This document shows, in pieces, positions 1 through 6,243 of a stretch of 8,122 bases of DNA. Both the position numbers and the translations under genes were made by a program. Origin of the DNA: Gammaproteobacteria bacterium (GTDB lineage: Bacteria; Pseudomonadota; Gammaproteobacteria; Steroidobacterales; Rariloculaceae). Location of the stretch: assembly GCA_004357505.1 (NCBI GenBank), contig SMWC01000136.1:1-8122 (forward strand), given 5' to 3'. How positions within the stretch are numbered: the stretch's first letter is position 1; each line of letters starts with the position of its first letter. The notes under the pieces are model-generated. The model was not told where the DNA came from. It searched no databases and saw only the letters and a program-made list of their open reading frames with translations.

Positions 1-44
1 AAGTCCGCCGACAGGATTGACGGCGCAATCCAGTACTCACGCAT
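1..44 (-). CDS. rpe: Ribulose-phosphate 3-epimerase, N-terminal fragment (runs off left edge)
   Basis: Reading the minus strand from the ATG at 44-42 gives 14 codons, MREYWIAPSILSAD, before the window ends. The block IAPSILSAD is the highly conserved first beta strand of Rpe (E. coli begins MKQYLIAPSILSADF, from memory), in which the serine lies near the active site. Rpe is a cytosolic TIM-barrel metalloenzyme that interconverts ribulose 5-phosphate and xylulose 5-phosphate in the pentose phosphate and Calvin pathways. A GGGG run lies about 9 bases before the ATG and could serve as a ribosome binding site. The gene follows arsM on the same strand after 89 bp, so it may have its own promoter in that gap or receive read-through. 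The call rests on a short but very diagnostic stretch; the rest of the gene is outside the window. Confidence 0.88.
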   Translation of the reverse strand, partial: MREYWIAPSILSAD

Positions 45-133
45 GTTAGAACCCCAATGACTGAGAGCTTTATTCTGCCCTCATGCGTGCCGATGTGTAC
101 AGGCAGGAGCGCGAATAACTCACGGCAGGCGTC
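45..133 (-). promoter_or_regulatory. arsM-rpe intergenic gap, possible weak rpe promoter
   Basis: This 89 bp gap separates the arsM stop from the rpe start on the minus strand. Reading toward rpe there is TGTACA, 19 bp, then AGAATA, which is only a loose match to a sigma-70 promoter with a long spacer. No hairpin followed by a T-run was found, so there is no visible intrinsic terminator after arsM. Because rpe is a housekeeping gene, a promoter of its own is expected here, but the sequence evidence is weak. Confidence 0.2.
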
Positions 134-1177
134 CTAGCAACAGCCGCCTGGCGTCGCAACACCGCTCGCATCGAATGGCAACGTCGTCCCACAATCTGGG
201 AAGATACCCCGATGGTGGCTTTTATCGCCGTGCAAGTCGAAGTGCGCTCTGAAGCGACTCCCGTGCAGCATATCGAACGTATTGCCGCACACCGGTAAGG
301 CCTGACCGGTTTCGAATTGATGGTGTTTGTCCAGCGTGAACCGCTCGGGGAGGTACGGGATACTGCCGGTGTAGGTCGCCGTCTGGCCATAATCCTCGCA
401 GGCCGCCTCAAGACCCGGTAGCTTGAAAAGCCGGTAGGTCGCGGCAAAAAACTGGACGCCCTGCGCGGCTTCCTGGATGCGCGGATCGGTGATCTCGATC
501 GGCCGGTCGGTGATCAGGCGCGGATCGAGAAATCCCGCGCGCTTCGCTAACTCGACGAAATCGTTCCAATACAGGGCACCGCCCAGGCACTCGCCATAGA
601 GTACAGGATCGTTCGCCACCTCAGCTGGCACACGCCGATCCGCATAGACATCAGCGAAATAGAGCTCACCACCGGTCTTCAATGCCCGATAGGCGCCTGC
701 CAGCACGGCTTCCTTGTCTTCACTGAGATTGAGGACGCAGTTCGAGACCACGATCTCGAAGCTATCGGGCTTTAGCGGAAGCGCATCGAGCTTCTCGATA
801 TAGCCATGGTAGAACCGGACATTGGGCTTTGGGTAGCCAAACCGGGCGCTGTGATACTCGCGATAGCGTTCCGCCACGGCGAGCTGAGCTTCGGTCATAT
901 CCACGCCGACGATCTCACCATCAGGACCGACAAGCTTCGACAACAGATAGCAGTCACGTCCCGACCCGCAGCCCAGATCGAGGATACGGCAGTCCTGCAG
1001 CGCATCTGGCAGCACGAGGCCACAGCCGTAGTAGCGTGCCCTGACGTCGTCGTGAATTTCGGCCAGCGCGGCGGTCACATATTCGGGCGCGGCCTCAAAA
1101 GTGCAGCACGCGTTGGTCTTCAGGTCCCCGGTTTGTTCGAGCACCTCCCCGTAGTACTTTTGGACGAACTCTCGCAC
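134..1177 (-). CDS. arsM: Arsenite S-adenosylmethionine methyltransferase ArsM
   Basis: A cytosolic, SAM-dependent class I methyltransferase of 347 residues that would methylate As(III) stepwise to methylated arsenicals. Visible hallmarks are the family N-terminal block YYGEVLEQTGDLKTNACC (residues 8-25), the SAM-binding motif DLGCGSGRD (67-75), the acidic VD after strand 2 (92-93), SNCVLNL (145-151) and GECLGGALY (195-203). Cys25, Cys147 and Cys197 fit the three conserved arsenic-binding cysteines of the family (Cys72, Cys174 and Cys224 in the algal enzyme). The chain ends in a Cys-Cys pair (346-347), as many bacterial ArsM do. The start is GTG at 1177: an in-frame TAG sits only two codons upstream (1183-1181), so no longer form is possible, and the Shine-Dalgarno is weak (ACGGGAT about 5 bases before). 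It follows the MFS gene after 64 bp, probably as the last gene of the tetR-MFS-arsM unit. No other ars gene is visible. Confidence 0.93.
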   Translation of the reverse strand: MREFVQKYYGEVLEQTGDLKTNACCTFEAAPEYVTAALAEIHDDVRARYYGCGLVLPDALQDCRILDLGCGSGRDCYLLSKLVGPDGEIVGVDMTEAQLAVAERYREYHSARFGYPKPNVRFYHGYIEKLDALPLKPDSFEIVVSNCVLNLSEDKEAVLAGAYRALKTGGELYFADVYADRRVPAEVANDPVLYGECLGGALYWNDFVELAKRAGFLDPRLITDRPIEITDPRIQEAAQGVQFFAATYRLFKLPGLEAACEDYGQTATYTGSIPYLPERFTLDKHHQFETGQALPVCGNTFDMLHGSRFRAHFDLHGDKSHHRGIFPDCGTTLPFDASGVATPGGCC

Positions 1178-1241
1178 AGCCTATCCCGTGATCTATCTCC
1201 AGATTGCCAACCATTATGACCCGGCTGGCGCAGCGATTGTT

Positions 1242-2636
1242 TCATGGGCCGTGATTCTGTTCCATTTGCCTGCCTGCGGGCGAAAGGCTTTTCAGGGCTA
1301 CGCTGACGATCGTGGCGACCCCGAGCAGACCGGCCGCGAACAGCAGGGCATCCTGATAACCGGTCGTCTGATCCGCGCTGGAGGCCGCGACGCCGCCGAC
1401 CATAGCGGCGCCGGTCAGTCGCCCGATTCCCAGGCAGGTCGCCAACAACCCTTGTCCCGCACCGCGCTGAGCTTCGCTGACCTCACGAATGACCACCAAC
1501 CGCAGCGGTGCCATCAACGCGGACAGACCCAGCCCAACCAACACGCCTGCCGTGAAGAAGCTGGCGCGCGTCAATACCGAAAGGCCGAATACGAGTAATC
1601 CCGAGGCCGTCATGATCAGCCCCGCCTGGATAATGCGCTTCGGCCCGAGCTTGTCCGCGAGGCGCCCTGCCGCCGGAGCGCCGACAATCAGAGCGAGTAC
1701 CAGCGGTATCATCATGAAACTCGCAGTCGTCTCGGGCACCTGTAGCCCGGTCACGGCAAACGCTGGCAGAAATACCATTGCAGCTTCTGCAAGACCCGTA
1801 GCCAGTGCAATAACGCCGACGAGCCTGAGCTCGGCCGATCGCAGCAGTTCCGGGTGTAATACCGGGTCGGCTGCCCGTCGTTGGGCGAGCAACAGCGCCG
1901 GCAGACAGACCGCTGCCAGTAGTAGAGCAGGTAAAACCCGCGGGGAGCCCGCGCTTGTCGCCAGTGCACCGAAGTCCACTGCGCTGATAGCCCACGCAAG
2001 CGCAGCCAGCATGACGCTCAAGAGTCCTATCCCGAGCCAGTCGATCGGCGACCTCATTGGCTGCCGCTCGGTGGGCAATAGCCTGGCCGCCTGCCATAAA
2101 ACGACCGCGGCGAGCGGCAGATTCATCAGGAACAACCACTGCCAGCCCCAACGCAGCAAGATTCCGCCCAATAACGGCCCAAGCAGGAACGCGATCCCGA
2201 ACACAGCACCAATAAGACCCAGTGCACGCCCACGGCGTTCGGCTGGGAAGGTATCCCCGATGACGGCGATGGCAACCGGCAGGATCCCTCCCGCACAGAA
2301 TCCCTGGATCGCTCTACCGGTCAGCAACACAGCGAACGTGGGGGACATCGCCACCAGCAGCGATGCCGCCGCAAAAACGGCCACGCATGCAATGTAGACG
2401 GCGCGGCGCCCTTGCCGATCAGAGAACTTCGCGATGACCGGGGCGCCGACGAGTTGGAACAGGATATAGATGCCGAAGACCCAGGACAGACCGCGCTCGT
2501 CAGCCCCATAGGTCGTCTGGATCGCCGGTAGCGCAGGACCGACAATGCCGATATCCAGAGCCGCCATCAGCACGCCGGCAAACAAAACGGGTAAGACCCT
2601 CCCTGATTCGTGGCCGTTCGAGTGCTTCAGCTCCAT
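1242..2636 (-). CDS. MFS multidrug-type efflux transporter, DHA2 (14-helix) class
   Basis: A 464-residue inner membrane protein, expected to be a proton-coupled drug or toxin exporter. Fourteen hydrophobic segments can be counted, from 13-38 to about 425-450, which fits the DHA2 family rather than 12-helix MFS. Family motifs are clear: LDxxxxxxALP in helix 1 (Asp28, 35-37), motif A KFSDRQGRR in the loop between helices 2 and 3 (70-78), motif B with Arg108 in helix 4, and the antiporter motif C GxxxxxGPLLGG in helix 5 (147-158). A degenerate motif A, RLADKLGPKR, follows helix 10. The ATG at 2636 lies 9 bp after the tetR stop, so the two are surely co-transcribed; its ribosome binding site is weak and lies inside the end of tetR, suggesting translational coupling. 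The arsM gene follows. Substrate is unknown: the neighbour makes arsenicals an attractive guess, but the protein is not recognisably ArsJ, ArsK or ArsB. Confidence 0.88.
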   Translation of the reverse strand: MELKHSNGHESGRVLPVLFAGVLMAALDIGIVGPALPAIQTTYGADERGLSWVFGIYILFQLVGAPVIAKFSDRQGRRAVYIACVAVFAAASLLVAMSPTFAVLLTGRAIQGFCAGGILPVAIAVIGDTFPAERRGRALGLIGAVFGIAFLLGPLLGGILLRWGWQWLFLMNLPLAAVVLWQAARLLPTERQPMRSPIDWLGIGLLSVMLAALAWAISAVDFGALATSAGSPRVLPALLLAAVCLPALLLAQRRAADPVLHPELLRSAELRLVGVIALATGLAEAAMVFLPAFAVTGLQVPETTASFMMIPLVLALIVGAPAAGRLADKLGPKRIIQAGLIMTASGLLVFGLSVLTRASFFTAGVLVGLGLSALMAPLRLVVIREVSEAQRGAGQGLLATCLGIGRLTGAAMVGGVAASSADQTTGYQDALLFAAGLLGVATIVSVALKSLSPAGRQMEQNHGP

Positions 2637-2645
2637 CGAGTCAGG

Positions 2646-3260
2646 CTAATCACTTCGCACCAGCAACGCCTGCATCGCGTCGGCGAACAGGGCCTCGCCG
2701 GACGAATGCTCGTCATAGACCTTTAGTAGCGGGATCGCCGTTCGCGCAATGACTTTCAGCGAGTACTCAGCGCTGCCATTGCGCAGCAGATTGGCTCTTT
2801 CCGCCACCGTCAGCACCGCGAACATCGCGTCATTCAGCGCCCGATGGCGAGCTTCGAAATGCCGAAATGTCGCCGCATCCACAGCCGTGATCAGCAGCAG
2901 CCCCTCCCGATGGACGCGCCAGAGTTCGAGATAGGTGTTGAAAATCCCCGTCAGGCCGGCTCGCGCCGATTCTTGGCTCAGTGCGCTGATGGATGTGATC
3001 GCCATATCGAAAATCGGATTAAGTATGTTCTCTAAAAGATTGTATTTGCTGGAAAATATTGCGTAAAAAGTCGCGCGGGAAACATCGGCCTCGGCCAGCA
3101 GGTCTTCAACGCTGACGCGGGCGACACCGCGGCTGGCGAACTGCCGCGCACCCGCCGTCAATAACGCCGTCCGCATCCGCCGCTGACGGCGCGCGATCCT
3201 TGGGCTACGCCGCTGCACGCCGTTCTGTCTAGGTCGTTTCAGGCCCATGACATCAATCAT
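2646..3260 (-). CDS. TetR family transcriptional regulator
   Basis: A 204-residue DNA-binding repressor, normal length for the family. A basic leader (residues 8-30, rich in Arg) precedes helix 1, and the TetR_N helix-turn-helix lies at about 31-77: the block from VSVEDLLAEADVS through RATFYAIFSSK (49-72) is the classic HTH signature with the Phe-Tyr of helix 3. The C-terminal part (85-204) is an all-helical ligand-binding and dimerisation region with no specific subgroup motif I can name. ATG at 3260 is assumed; a second ATG at 3248 (Met5) would give a shorter form and becomes likely if the promoter -10 box close upstream makes the transcript nearly leaderless. It heads the minus-strand unit with the MFS gene (9 bp gap), the usual arrangement of a repressor with the exporter it controls. 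The inducer cannot be deduced. Confidence 0.9.
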   Translation of the reverse strand: MIDVMGLKRPRQNGVQRRSPRIARRQRRMRTALLTAGARQFASRGVARVSVEDLLAEADVSRATFYAIFSSKYNLLENILNPIFDMAITSISALSQESARAGLTGIFNTYLELWRVHREGLLLITAVDAATFRHFEARHRALNDAMFAVLTVAERANLLRNGSAEYSLKVIARTAIPLLKVYDEHSSGEALFADAMQALLVRSD

Positions 3261-3265
3261 ACACA

Positions 3266-3297
3266 GTTATATGATAACGTACAGTGGTATATGAGAA
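3266..3297. promoter_or_regulatory. Candidate TetR operator and tetR promoter
   Basis: In the divergent gap just before tetR, 3266-3278 is a perfect inverted repeat of two 5-base arms around 3 bases (GTTAT-ATG-ATAAC). In addition TATATGATAA (3268-3277) recurs as TATATGAGAA (3288-3297), a 9/10 direct repeat exactly 20 bp apart, about two helical turns. On the minus strand the same bases contain TATAAC (3271-3266) and TATCAT (3276-3271), each one mismatch from a -10 box, though no good -35 is present. On the plus strand TGGTATATG (3285-3293) resembles an extended -10 that could serve the small SEC-C gene. Repressor sites overlapping the promoter are typical of autoregulated tetR-exporter pairs. 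The assignment is inference from pattern and position. Confidence 0.4.
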
Positions 3298-3366
3298 AGG
3301 TATTAGCCGGTTGCGGATGGCCTTCAGAAGTTCAACACTAGGAGGCTTGAAGGAAAGTCAACATTT
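3298..3366 (+). promoter_or_regulatory. Leader of the SEC-C gene
   Basis: The stretch between the candidate operator and the SEC-C start holds two purine-rich ribosome-binding-like sites, AGGAGG (3340-3345) and AAGGAAAG (3350-3357). Only the second is at usable distance from the ATG at 3367. No in-frame alternative start lies at the right distance from the first. A possible -35 TTGCGG at 3311-3316 has no good -10 partner (AACACT after 17 bp). No stable hairpin was noticed by eye. Confidence 0.3.
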
Positions 3367-3597
3367 ATGTCAGCCGTAGGACGTAACGCGCCCTGCCCAT
3401 GCGGCAGCGGCAAAAAATACAAACACTGTTGCGTCAACAAGGCCGCAAGAATGTCGATGTCGATGCGTTTCGCCGTCGCAGCCGTCGCCGTCTGCTTGAT
3501 GGGTGGCCTGATATTGATCTTGACGCAGATCGGCGACTTCGAGCCCGGTGCACCATCCGGGCGCGTTTGGTCGCCTGAGCACGGCCACTTTCACTAG
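3367..3597 (+). CDS. Small SEC-C zinc-motif protein with one transmembrane helix
   Basis: A 76-residue protein of unknown function. Residues 5-22 form a SEC-C motif, GRNAPCPCGSGKKYKHCC, whose Cys10, Cys12, Cys21 and Cys22 (CxC-x8-CC) match the zinc-binding tail of SecA; in SecA this tail binds SecB and ribosomes, but many stand-alone SEC-C proteins have no known role. A basic linker (25-34) leads into one hydrophobic helix (about 35-53), and the C-terminal tail ends PEHGHFH, with three histidines in the last five residues. By the positive-inside rule the zinc knuckle is cytoplasmic and the His tail periplasmic. ATG at 3367 has the purine-rich AAGGAAAG about 9 bases upstream; a stronger AGGAGG at 3340-3345 is too far (21 bases) to be the usual site. 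It is the only plus-strand gene, divergent from tetR and convergent with the permease gene. Confidence 0.8.
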   Translation: MSAVGRNAPCPCGSGKKYKHCCVNKAARMSMSMRFAVAAVAVCLMGGLILILTQIGDFEPGAPSGRVWSPEHGHFH

Positions 3598-3605
3598 CAG
3601 GCTAC

Positions 3606-3730
3606 TGAGAAGGATTCAGGCCAGCGCAAGGCAAGGCGAGAATCGGCGAGAAAGCGCAACGTACAAACGACGTACGAGAGCATTTCGAGCCAATTCTTAA
3701 CGCAGTATTGTGCCGGCTGAGTCCTTCTCA
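3606..3730. repeat. 125 bp imperfect inverted repeat (MITE/REP-like hairpin) between convergent genes
   Basis: The two ends, 3606-3619 and 3717-3730, are inverted copies matching at 13 of 14 positions (TGAGAAGGATTCAG against TGAGAAGGACTCAG), the single difference being a G-U pair in RNA. Pairing continues inward: GCCAGCGCAA (3620-3629) with the complement of 3708-3717 (8/10, one base shift), GAATCGGC (3640-3647) with GCCAATTC (3689-3696, one mismatch), GAAA (3650-3653) with TTTC (3683-3686), and CGTAC (3660-3664) with GTACG (3672-3676) around a 7-base loop. The whole thing can thus fold into one long cruciform or RNA hairpin. There is no coding capacity, no obvious target-site duplication and no terminal T-run. 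It fills nearly the whole gap between the SEC-C gene and the permease gene, and its last TGA (read on the minus strand) is the permease stop codon. It may be a mobile miniature element, a bidirectional transcript-end structure, or both. Confidence 0.65.
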
Positions 3731-6220
3731 AATTCTGCGCAGTGTCGATACCGGCGGCTCGTTCACTACCGAGCGAGCCGCCAGCGTGCCGCTGATTCCG
3801 ACGACGACCCCGCCCACGACTAGACCGGCCAGCAACAACGTCGGCCCCGGGAGGTAGTCAAGCTCGAACAATTGGTTGGCCACGACGTAGCCGATAAGCC
3901 CCGCACCAAACGCCCCCAGCGTACCGGCCAGTAAACCGAGCGCGATGAATTCCGCCGCAACGCCCTGCAGGATGACGGATCGCCGTGCCCCGAGTGTCCG
4001 GAGAACCGCACTCTCATACATTCGCTCATCGCGGGTCGCCTGAATAGCCGCGAGAAGTACGGTAATTCCTGCTGCAAACGTGAACAAGAAGACGTATTGC
4101 ACGGCCAGCGCCGCGCGGGTCATCGCACGTCTCACTTGATCGAGCACGGCACCGATATCGATGACCGACACGGTCGGTAGAGCCCGTGAGAGGTCCACGG
4201 TAGCTGCCCGCTGGTCCGCTTCGACATAGAAACTCGTGACGAAGCTCTGCGGAAAGTTCTCCAGCGTATTCGGGCTGACGACCATGAAAAAATTCGGGCT
4301 GAAAGTATCCCAGTTGATGCGCCGGACACTGGTAATCGTCACCGTGACACTATCGCCCGCGACCGCATAGGTCAGCTGATCACCCAGCCGCAAACCAATC
4401 TCCTCCAGGATCCGTTCCTCAATCGAGACCTGTGGCAAGGTATCGCCTTCCTGCCACCACTCACCGTCGATCAACTCATTGGCTGGATTCATCGTCGCAG
4501 CCCAGGTGAGATTCAGATCATCTCCCAGCTCGCGGGCTGCCCTTTCGTCTTTCGCCTGATACTCGCTTAGCGGAATTCCGTTGACGTGGCTGATACGGGC
4601 ACGCACCAGCGGCGTATAGCTTGGTGCCGCGATTCGATGGTCGGCCAGTATCTCGGTTACGGTCGCCCGCTCGTCCAGCTGAATGTTGATCACGAAATGA
4701 TTGGGCGCGTCAGCCGGCAACGCCGCCTGCCAGCTAGCCATCAATTCCGTTCGAACGACTGTCAACAACAGCAGGACCATCAGCCCGATACCGAACGCGA
4801 CGACTTGTACACTACTCTCGTGACCGCGTCGGGCGACATTGGCGATCCCGTAGCGCCATGCGACGCCCACACGACCACGAAAACGCTGCAGGCCGATCAC
4901 CAGCAACCGCCCGGCTCCGTAGAGCGCCGCGAACGTCAACGCGGATCCGCCCAGTACATACGCGATCAGCTCAAAGTCACGAAATTGCCAGTACATCATC
5001 GCCGTGACCGCGGCTACCGCAACGCCATACACGACGGAATAACCGAGTGGTGGCGGTTCAAGATCGTGGCGTAAGACTCGGGCAGGCGGCACATTACGCA
5101 GTTGCAACAGCGGCGGAAGCGCAAAACCGATCGCTACGCTCAACGCTGTGATGGGCCCGATTATCGCGCCACGCAAACTCGGCGCGGGTAACTGCGCTTC
5201 AACCAGATCGTCGAGTATCAAACTTAACCCATACTGAGTCAGATAGCCGAGCAAGCTGCCAATCACGCCTGCCGCCAGGGCAAGTAGTAGAAGCTGTGTA
5301 AGCATCAAGCGCAGAACGTCCCGGTGTCGTGCACCGATACACTTCATGAGCGCGACCGTATCGAGGTGACGCGCCATAAAGCGGCGGGCTGCCATCGCCA
5401 CAGCTACACCGCCGAGCAGGACGCTGACCAGCGCCGAGAGCACAAGAAATCTCTCGGCACGCACGATCGACTGGCGTACTTCGGGACGACCGTCGCGGAT
5501 ATCGTCGAGTTCCTGGTCGAAATTGATCATCGGCTCGATTTGCTCACGGAATTCCGCCACGCGGCGCTGATCACCGGCAAACAATAGTTCGTACTCGACG
5601 ATACTACCGGGCAGGATCAGACCGGTATTGAACAAGTCGGCAAGATTGAGCAGAACCGTCGGCGCGATCTCCATGAAGCGCCAGCCCTCATCCGGTCTGA
5701 ATTCGAGTGTCTGCCCGACGCGCAGACTCAGGCTGCCGATCTTAAGCTCGTCTCCAACCTGGACGCCCAATCGAGCGAGCAGGCCCGGCTCCGCCCAGAC
5801 TTCGCCGAGCTGCGGCACTCCGTCAGCGACACGAGGCGGCCCCGCAAGTTCGTCCGCGATACGCACTTCGCCGCGCAACGGATAACCGTCGGTCACACCG
5901 CGCACATCCGCCAGTGCGCTCGCCTCTCCGGCTAGAACAACGCTGCGAAAGTGCACGACCTCGGCGGTCTGAATTTCGTGCTCAACCGCCAGTCGCTGGT
6001 ACTCGGGTGTTAGCGGAGAATCGGATTCCAGGCGTAGATCCGCGGCCAGTACCTCACCAGCCTGCTGGGTGACGGCCTGCCTGACGCGATTCGTAAACAT
6101 GCCTACGGCGCTCATCGCAGCCACCGCAACCACAAGCGCGACTACCAGGATGACGGTTTCGCCCGAGCGCCAATCTCGGACCAGCAAGCGCGTGGCCAAA
6201 CCCCAACGTATGGCACTCAC
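3728..6220 (-). CDS. ABC transporter permease, YbbP-type with two FtsX domains
   Basis: An 830-residue inner membrane protein close in length to E. coli YbbP (about 800). Ten hydrophobic segments are seen at about 22-43, 256-278, 305-330, 351-372, 393-411, 417-441, 471-489, 706-727, 755-781 and 793-815, with two large extracytoplasmic regions (44-255 and 490-705) between them, as in YbbP. Each FtsX domain carries the cytoplasmic coupling helix that meets the ATPase: LMKCIGARHRDVL (291-303) and VLRTLGARRSVIL (739-751). The NWDTFSPNFF block (636-645) is, from memory, typical of the YbbP group. Such permeases work with a LolD/YbbA-like ATPase, probably as mechanotransmitters or in envelope lipid or protein handling rather than simple transport; the substrate is unknown. 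The start is GTG at 6220, 23 bp after the peptidase stop, with a weak ribosome binding site. No ATPase gene is in the window. The stop codon lies inside the inverted repeat at 3606-3730. Confidence 0.88.
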   Translation of the reverse strand: MSAIRWGLATRLLVRDWRSGETVILVVALVVAVAAMSAVGMFTNRVRQAVTQQAGEVLAADLRLESDSPLTPEYQRLAVEHEIQTAEVVHFRSVVLAGEASALADVRGVTDGYPLRGEVRIADELAGPPRVADGVPQLGEVWAEPGLLARLGVQVGDELKIGSLSLRVGQTLEFRPDEGWRFMEIAPTVLLNLADLFNTGLILPGSIVEYELLFAGDQRRVAEFREQIEPMINFDQELDDIRDGRPEVRQSIVRAERFLVLSALVSVLLGGVAVAMAARRFMARHLDTVALMKCIGARHRDVLRLMLTQLLLLALAAGVIGSLLGYLTQYGLSLILDDLVEAQLPAPSLRGAIIGPITALSVAIGFALPPLLQLRNVPPARVLRHDLEPPPLGYSVVYGVAVAAVTAMMYWQFRDFELIAYVLGGSALTFAALYGAGRLLVIGLQRFRGRVGVAWRYGIANVARRGHESSVQVVAFGIGLMVLLLLTVVRTELMASWQAALPADAPNHFVINIQLDERATVTEILADHRIAAPSYTPLVRARISHVNGIPLSEYQAKDERAARELGDDLNLTWAATMNPANELIDGEWWQEGDTLPQVSIEERILEEIGLRLGDQLTYAVAGDSVTVTITSVRRINWDTFSPNFFMVVSPNTLENFPQSFVTSFYVEADQRAATVDLSRALPTVSVIDIGAVLDQVRRAMTRAALAVQYVFLFTFAAGITVLLAAIQATRDERMYESAVLRTLGARRSVILQGVAAEFIALGLLAGTLGAFGAGLIGYVVANQLFELDYLPGPTLLLAGLVVGGVVVGISGTLAARSVVNEPPVSTLRRI

Positions 6221-6243
6221 AAAGATTTCGCCGTTATCATAAG

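Noticed and set aside
70..447. A 125-codon minus-strand frame overlapping the end of arsM
   Set aside because: It is a different frame of the arsM 3' end, Arg/Ser rich, with no recognisable motif.
1206..1229. A 7 bp stem with 10-base loop between the MFS gene and arsM, with CATAAT in the loop
   Set aside because: The stem has a mismatch or wobble and no T-run follows, so it is not an intrinsic terminator; the -10-like hexamer has no usable -35 (AACAAT region), so a separate arsM promoter is not supported.
1489..2397. A 302-codon plus-strand open frame opposite the MFS gene
   Set aside because: It is antisense to a clear DHA2 transporter, has low-complexity Ser/Ala/Arg composition without any domain, and arises from GC-rich codon use.
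3606..3730. The hairpin as a classical Rho-independent terminator
   Set aside because: The stem is far longer than usual and neither side is followed by a T-run, although it could still stop or protect transcripts by another route.
4586..5074. A 162-codon plus-strand frame inside the permease gene
   Set aside because: Antisense shadow of a well-supported FtsX-domain protein; no motif in its translation.
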